A stretch of 64,000 nt of DNA, from assembly GCA_963718105.1 (NCBI GenBank), contig OY970352.1, positions 2,790,001 through 2,854,000 of the forward strand, in the 5' to 3' direction. The position numbers were made by a program, and so were the translations under genes. Each line of letters opens with the position of its first letter. Positions within the stretch are counted from its first letter, which is position 1. The DNA is from DASYKT01 sp963718105 (GTDB taxonomy: Bacteria; Acidobacteriota; Blastocatellia; Pyrinomonadales; Pyrinomonadaceae). Below are positions 59,302 through 64,000 of the stretch, piece after piece. The notes under the pieces are model-generated. The model was not told the DNA's origin and made no database searches. It saw only the letters and a list, made by a program, of their open reading frames with translations.

Positions 59302-60867
59302 ATGCGCGAATTTCTCCCGAAACAGAATCGCCCTCCGACGTCCAATCCAATAACTTTCACAAGTCGCCGGAGGAAGACCCCCACGCTAAAGCACGATGCT
59401 GTGCCCGCTGCTGCCGGAACCGCATTTAATTACGATTTCACCCGCATACCCGTGCATTCTAAAACGCCAACGATGATCCAGCCAAAACTGGCGATTGGCA
59501 CGGTGGGCGATATATACGAGCAGGAAGCCGACCGGATTGCCGAGCAGGTAACGGCAAAGCCGGCGCTTCCCCCTGTTAGCAGCGTGCCGTTGCTTATCCA
59601 GCGCTTCCGGGGACAATCGAATGGGCAAAGTGACATCGCGCCCGCCAGCGTAGAGCAGGCTTTAGCCGGTTCCGGCAGCCCCCTGGAACCGACACTGCGT
59701 CAGGACATGGAACAGCGCTTCGGTTACGACTTCAGCCACGTACGAATTCATACGGATTCCCGCGCCGCCGAATCAGCGCAAGCGGTCAATGCCCTGGCTT
59801 ATACATTGGGTAAGGACGTTGTTTTTGGAGCAGGAGAGTTCTCTCCGCACTCCGCAAAAGGCAGGCGTCTGTTAGCGCACGAGTTAACTCACGCGGTACA
59901 GCAGGGCTCAACCCGACCTGCCCTTATGAAGCAGTCCGCGGGGCTGCCGGAACCAAAGACTTTTATCATCCTCTACGGCAGCGGCCAATTGAATCCTACT
60001 ACGGGCGAACATCATCAAGGCAACGAAAAAGGAGGCGGAAATTTCTACTTAGCGGCTATAACTAAACTGGAGAAGCTGAAAGCAAGCTTAGGGGCAGATG
60101 CTGCTAGGCATAATATCGTTTTCGGATACACACCCACTGAGGCAGAGGTCAAATCGTTTCTTAATGCCAAATATTCCGCGCCGGTGGCAGAGATACATAT
60201 TTTTTCTCACGGCTGGTTCGGCGGAACAAATCTCGGCGGCCCAAATCCAAAGGGAGCGCGTCCAGCCAAAGAATCTTCTGCAGAAATGGAACAGCGATGG
60301 CTTCAAAAGGCAGACTTGAGTGAGTTTAGTATTGATTTTACCCAGGATGCGAGCATCACTTTTTACGGATGCAACATCGGAAATGCCGCAACCGCACCGG
60401 CTAATACACCTTTTGCTCAGGAAATCAGCAATGCTTACGGTATCCCGGTCATGGCTTCAACCAATTACTCGCACTTTGAGAAAAGCGGAGGAGGGACCAT
60501 TCAGGTTCCGGACAAGCCTGGTAAGATGCAGACCTTTACACCTCAACGCGCCTATATAAACGCCGAAATTCAAAAATTCACACAACTATTCCAGCAGTTT
60601 TCGGACGCCAAAAGAAATAGACAGGCAGCCAAAACGGAAGCCGACAGTTTCTGGAATGCCATAACGGGCCGGGCAAAAGAATATGAAATTTTGATGCAGG
60701 CACTTGGTCAGGAAATAAGTCAACTGAGATTAAAGATAAAAAGTCAGAGATCAGTAGCTGAGAGATTTATCAAGTTTTTACCAGAGCCCGAGAAAACAAA
60801 GTATGAGCAGTTATTACCAAAGTTCGACGGTCTGATGAACTATTTGGACCAGGCATTTCCCGATTGA
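59302..60867 (+). CDS. DUF4157 protein with a C-terminal SHG/GCN domain; candidate secreted effector
   Basis: 521 residues from the ATG at 59302 (AGGAA seven bases upstream; MREFLPKQNRP matches the usual start of DUF4157 proteins). The DUF4157 domain (about 130-200) has RFGYDFSHVRIHTDSRAAES and the metallopeptidase-like LLAHELTHAVQQG (His193, Glu194, His197). DUF4157 proteins are often linked to extracellular contractile injection systems. The C-terminal part has IHIFSHGWFGG (His303) and ITFYGCNIGN (Cys357), then PVMASTN. This resembles DUF4347 and the His-Gly / Gly-Cys dyad of clan CD cysteine peptidases. A helical tail follows. It lies between two copies of the yraN 3' end. Confidence 0.85.
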   Translation: MREFLPKQNRPPTSNPITFTSRRRKTPTLKHDAVPAAAGTAFNYDFTRIPVHSKTPTMIQPKLAIGTVGDIYEQEADRIAEQVTAKPALPPVSSVPLLIQRFRGQSNGQSDIAPASVEQALAGSGSPLEPTLRQDMEQRFGYDFSHVRIHTDSRAAESAQAVNALAYTLGKDVVFGAGEFSPHSAKGRRLLAHELTHAVQQGSTRPALMKQSAGLPEPKTFIILYGSGQLNPTTGEHHQGNEKGGGNFYLAAITKLEKLKASLGADAARHNIVFGYTPTEAEVKSFLNAKYSAPVAEIHIFSHGWFGGTNLGGPNPKGARPAKESSAEMEQRWLQKADLSEFSIDFTQDASITFYGCNIGNAATAPANTPFAQEISNAYGIPVMASTNYSHFEKSGGGTIQVPDKPGKMQTFTPQRAYINAEIQKFTQLFQQFSDAKRNRQAAKTEADSFWNAITGRAKEYEILMQALGQEISQLRLKIKSQRSVAERFIKFLPEPEKTKYEQLLPKFDGLMNYLDQAFPD

Positions 60868-60934
60868 TGCGCGGATCTCATTAGATCCCGACCTGGAGAT
60901 CCGTGGCCGGGACAGTAGAACGATAATGATAATA

Positions 60935-61100
60935 ACCGCAAGATATTTCGCTTAAACAATGTTAATTTTCGTTACGATGTGATAAGTATAGTCTTACGCA
61001 AACAGGCTCCGCCCCGGATCGACCATTTCAAATCCTTTTGGACGGAAGAAAAGTTTCGCAAAAATCAATGGTCCGATGACGACTTTACCGGTTTTTGAAA
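60935..61100. repeat. 166-bp direct repeat, copy 2 (displaced yraN 3' end)
   Basis: Would encode the last ~54 residues of YraN in an intact frame with four changes, but has no start of its own. It lies exactly 1850 bp after copy 1, between the DUF4157 gene and the S9 peptidase gene. Confidence 0.93.
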
Positions 61101-61155
61101 CAACGCCCATCACATCGGCGTTAAGCTTTGTGGTTATTTAAATAAAAATTAAAAA

Positions 61156-63525
61156 ATGCGAGGAACTATGTCCAGATATCTTTTGTCTATCGTCGCTCTC
61201 TGCGCGGCGATCGTGCTGTTCACCTTTTCCGTCCCTTTACAAGCCACCGCGCAGCTTCCGGCGCTGATCGACCGCGAAGTATTTTTCGGTAACCCGGAAT
61301 ATGCCGGAGCGCAGATCTCGCCTGACGGCAAGTATATTTCTTTTATCAAACCTTTTAAGGATGTTCGCAATGTCTGGGTCAAGGGCATCAATGAACCCTT
61401 TGAAAAAGCCCGCCCGCTGACCGCGGAAAAGAAACGCCCGATCAGCGGCTATTTCTGGAGCCACGACGGCAAATATATTCTTTTTACCAAGGACAATGAC
61501 GGCGACGAAAATTTCAACGTCTATGCCGTAAGCCCGACCTCCACGGCAGCCACCGGCGCCGATGTCCCGGACGCGACAAATCTTACCGCCGGTAAAAAAG
61601 TACGCGCTTTTATCTACGGCCTGCCGGAATCGGAGCCCGATGTTATTTACGTCGGCCTAAACGAGCGTGACCCGTCGTGGCACGATCTCTATAAAGTACA
61701 GATCTCGACCGGCACCAAAACGCTTTTGCGGGAAAATAAAGACCGCCTGACGGGTTGGGTTTTTGATAACAAAGACAAATTGCGCCTGGCAACCCGCTCG
61801 ACCGACAAAGGTGAAACGGAACTTTTGCGGGTCGATGCCGATAAGATGACCAAAATTTATACCTGCACCGTTTTTGAAAATTGCGGCCCAATCCGTTTTA
61901 ACAAAGACGACAAGCGCGTTTATCTGACCTCCGATAAAGGCGATGCGCGTAATTTCCAGCAACTGGTCCTGTTAGATCCGGAAACGATGAAGGAAGAATT
62001 GGTCGAAGAAGACCCGCTCAAGCGAGTGGATTTTGGCGGCGCGTCTTTCTCTGAGATCACAAAGGAGATCATCGCGACCACCTATGAAGACGACCGCGAG
62101 CGCATTTACTGGAAAGACAAAAAATACGAAGAAGACTATAACGTGATCAAGAAAGAACTGGGCGACCGCGAGATCGCTTTCGGTTCCGGTACTAAAGATG
62201 AAAGAAAATTCATCGTTTCAACTTTTAGCGATGTCGATCCGGGAACGGTCTGGATCTTTGACCGCGATACCAAGAAACTAACCAAACTCTATCAAGCGCG
62301 CGAAAAACTTCCCCGCGAAGCCTTGTCGCCGATGAAACCGGTCCATTACAAATCTTCCGACGGGCTGGACATTCCCGCTTACCTGACGCTGCCCAAAGGC
62401 ATTCCGGCGAAAAACCTGCCGTTGGTCGTCCTCCCGCACGGCGGCCCCTGGGGACGCGATAGCTGGGGTTACAGCAGTTTCGCCCAATTTCTGGCCAACC
62501 GCGGCTATGCCGTGCTGCAGCCGAATTTCCGCGCTTCGACCGGTTACGGCAAGAAGTTTCTCGACGCCGGAAACAACCAGTGGGGAGACAAGATGCAGGA
62601 CGACATCACCTGGGGCGTGAAAGCTATGATCGACCAGGGCATTGCCGATCCGAAACGCGTGGGGATAATGGGCGGAAGCTATGGCGGATATGCCACGCTG
62701 GCCGGTGTGACCTACACGCCGGACACCTATGCCGCGGCGGTGGCGATCGTTGCGCCGTCGAATCTAAATACGCTGCTGGCTTCGATCCCGCCGTACTGGG
62801 AATCGATCCGTACGACGTTTTACAAACGCATGGGCGATCCGAATACCACGGAAGGCAAAGCACAGCTCGAACGCCAATCGCCGCTTAATCACGTCGCCAA
62901 GATCAAAACCCCGCTGATGATCGTGCAGGGTGCGAACGATCCGCGCGTCAACAAACGTGAAGCCGACCAGATCGTGATCGCGCTGCGCGACCGTAATTAC
63001 CCGGTGCAGTATTTGCTGGCCGACGACGAAGGCCATGGCTTTGCCCGCCCGGTCAACAACATGGCGATGTTTGCCGAGTCGGAAAAATTCCTGGCGAAAT
63101 ACCTGGGCGGACGTTACCAGGAAACGATGACCCCGGAAGTTGCCAAGCGTTTGAAAGAGATCACGGTGGATGTGAAAACCGTTTCTCTTCCGGCGCCGGT
63201 GAATATGAATGCGGCCGCAGCGGTCAATATAACCGGTAAATGGAATATGGCCGTTGACGCGCAAGGGCAGACGCTTCCGGTCGTGCTCGATCTGAAACAG
63301 GCAGCCGCCGCGTTTGACGGTTCGATGACTTCGGCGCTGGGCGGAGGATCGGTCGGAAACGGCAAGGTCAGCGGCAGCAATGTGACCGCGGTCGTTAAAG
63401 CCGACCTTCAGGGCCAACCGGTGGAGATCGTGATGGAAGGTAAAGTGGAAGGCAATAAAATGTCCGGGACATTGAACGTTCCCGGGTTTGGAATACTGCC
63501 TTTTACCGCCGAAAAAGCACCGTAA
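61156..63525 (+). CDS. Secreted S9 family prolyl-oligopeptidase-type peptidase
   Basis: 789 residues; an alternative ATG at 61168 has GAGGA just upstream. The signal peptide ends near ATAQL. The N-terminal half is a propeller (ISPDGKYISFIK, SHDGKYILFTKDNDGDENFN). The catalytic domain has GIMGGSYGGYATLAG (Ser508), QGANDPRVN (Asp595) and DDEGHGFARP (His627), the order of S9 peptidases. It cleaves peptides, probably in the periplasm or outside. After the peptidase a beta-rich C-terminal segment of about 115 residues (ITGKWNMAVDAQGQTLPVVL onward) is not part of the usual S9 core. A palindrome begins 2 bp after the stop. Confidence 0.93.
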   Translation: MRGTMSRYLLSIVALCAAIVLFTFSVPLQATAQLPALIDREVFFGNPEYAGAQISPDGKYISFIKPFKDVRNVWVKGINEPFEKARPLTAEKKRPISGYFWSHDGKYILFTKDNDGDENFNVYAVSPTSTAATGADVPDATNLTAGKKVRAFIYGLPESEPDVIYVGLNERDPSWHDLYKVQISTGTKTLLRENKDRLTGWVFDNKDKLRLATRSTDKGETELLRVDADKMTKIYTCTVFENCGPIRFNKDDKRVYLTSDKGDARNFQQLVLLDPETMKEELVEEDPLKRVDFGGASFSEITKEIIATTYEDDRERIYWKDKKYEEDYNVIKKELGDREIAFGSGTKDERKFIVSTFSDVDPGTVWIFDRDTKKLTKLYQAREKLPREALSPMKPVHYKSSDGLDIPAYLTLPKGIPAKNLPLVVLPHGGPWGRDSWGYSSFAQFLANRGYAVLQPNFRASTGYGKKFLDAGNNQWGDKMQDDITWGVKAMIDQGIADPKRVGIMGGSYGGYATLAGVTYTPDTYAAAVAIVAPSNLNTLLASIPPYWESIRTTFYKRMGDPNTTEGKAQLERQSPLNHVAKIKTPLMIVQGANDPRVNKREADQIVIALRDRNYPVQYLLADDEGHGFARPVNNMAMFAESEKFLAKYLGGRYQETMTPEVAKRLKEITVDVKTVSLPAPVNMNAAAAVNITGKWNMAVDAQGQTLPVVLDLKQAAAAFDGSMTSALGGGSVGNGKVSGSNVTAVVKADLQGQPVEIVMEGKVEGNKMSGTLNVPGFGILPFTAEKAP

Positions 63526-63527
63526 GC

Positions 63528-63670
63528 TATGGAGCGCGGGCATCCCTGCCCGCTTCTTGTCAGTAGCGTCTGCGTCAGCAGATGCGTAAAACTTGAGTAA
63601 AGAACGCACTTGCTAACGCAAGCGCTACTGACAAGAGCACAAAGATGCGGCAAGATGCCCGCGCTCCATA
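63528..63670. repeat. GGAGCGC palindrome, copy 5
   Basis: Outer arms TATGGAGCGC and GCGCTCCATA; left hairpin GCGGGCA-tccc-TGCCCGC, right hairpin one base shorter. The inner arms GTCAGTAGCGTCTGCG and AAGCGCTACTGAC nearly match the 30-bp repeat at 34961-35036. It fills the gap between two convergent stop codons almost exactly. Confidence 0.9.
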
Positions 63671-63671
63671 T

Positions 63672-64000
63672 TTATTTCCCGCTTCTTGGCTGTTTGGCAT
63701 CGGTCAGGATAACGAAATCTCCTAACCCCGAGTGTTTTTCTTTGTCGAACCGGTTGAGATCCTGTTCGTATTTGATCGTAACGACCACAAATCTTGTCTT
63801 GGGGCGATACTTTAAAAGATGGTCGGGAATTCCCCAGCGATTTTCGCTGTGAAAGCCTCCATTGAGCTGTACGACCAGCGGGTGTTTATTTTCTTTGAGA
63901 AACCCGGCGATCGAATCAGCCATGGTCGCATCCCACAGCGATTGCGAATCCATTATTTTTGACATACCGTGGCTGTTCGCATCGCCGGACCCGCCCATCA
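63672..64000 (-). CDS. ChaN-like (haem-binding uptake / Tiki fold) protein, C-terminal part
   Basis: At least 109 residues; the 5' end lies beyond the window. QSLWDATMADSIAGFLKENK and VVQLNGGFHSENRWGIPDHL match the C-terminal half of ChaN-family proteins (about 280-300 residues), which bind haem or act as Tiki-fold hydrolases. The ATG at 63998 is probably internal. The stop is 2 bp from the palindrome at 63528-63670, which lies between it and the convergent S9 gene. Confidence 0.75.
   Translation of the reverse strand, partial: MGGSGDANSHGMSKIMDSQSLWDATMADSIAGFLKENKHPLVVQLNGGFHSENRWGIPDHLLKYRPKTRFVVVTIKYEQDLNRFDKEKHSGLGDFVILTDAKQPRSGK

Overview
The window looks like a chromosomal segment from a Gram-negative soil or sediment bacterium, most likely an Acidobacteriota member of the Blastocatellia/Pyrinomonadaceae type. 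This is inference from gene content: LpxD, LpxB and an LptE-like protein imply a lipopolysaccharide outer membrane. Large secreted zinc peptidases with FG-GAP repeats, zinc-ribbon Ser/Thr kinases, VanY-like M15 proteins and a haem-binding CxxCH protein fit that group. No rRNA, tRNA, transposase, integrase, CRISPR array or phage structural cluster was found.

Layout. 1-6.6 kb: a two-component signalling operon (multi-PAS histidine kinase cut by the window start, small receiver protein, REC-PAS-HK-REC hybrid). 6.6-15 kb: two tandem M15-like peptidase paralogues and two paralogous secreted metallopeptidases, all on the minus strand. 15-24.7 kb, plus strand: acyltransferase, MFS exporter, lipid kinase, SIMPL protein, small membrane protein, STAS protein, LpxD, alpha/beta hydrolase and an exported Fe-type superoxide dismutase. 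25-45 kb, mostly minus strand: LpxB, a secreted propeller protein, IlvE (plus strand), CinA, an Fe-S-like protein, a Fur regulator, a TlpA-like lipoprotein, a probable pseudokinase, a TPR protein, a kinase-sulfatase-modifying-factor fusion and LeuRS. 45-55.6 kb: a Cys-rich peptide, decayed holA/leuS copies, a tail-collar protein, HolA, the aph-folP-lptE operon, FtsH, TilS, a haem-binding protein and a sorbosone-dehydrogenase-like lipoprotein. 55.7-64 kb: a copper-amine-oxidase-like lipoprotein, a propeller protein, YraN, a DUF4157 effector-like protein between direct repeats of the yraN 3' end, an S9 peptidase and a partial ChaN-like gene.

The genes fall into envelope building (LpxD, LpxB, PlsC-like, lipid kinase, LptE-like), core housekeeping (LeuRS, HolA, FolP, TilS, FtsH, IlvE, CinA), signalling (PAS kinases, Ser/Thr kinases, STAS, Fur) and secreted hydrolases.

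The most unusual layer lies between genes. Nearly every spacer carries palindromic repeats. One family has outer arms GGAGCGC/GCGCTCC around hairpins whose stems differ between copies but stay complementary. Others are TAAA-loop hairpins, CACGAA-type repeats, an 89-bp terminal-inverted-repeat pair, and clusters of tiny three-base-loop hairpins. They nest in each other, often begin within 4 bp of stop codons, and in one case sit in frame inside leuS. With the DUF4157 gene bracketed by 166-bp yraN repeats, these are the main leads.
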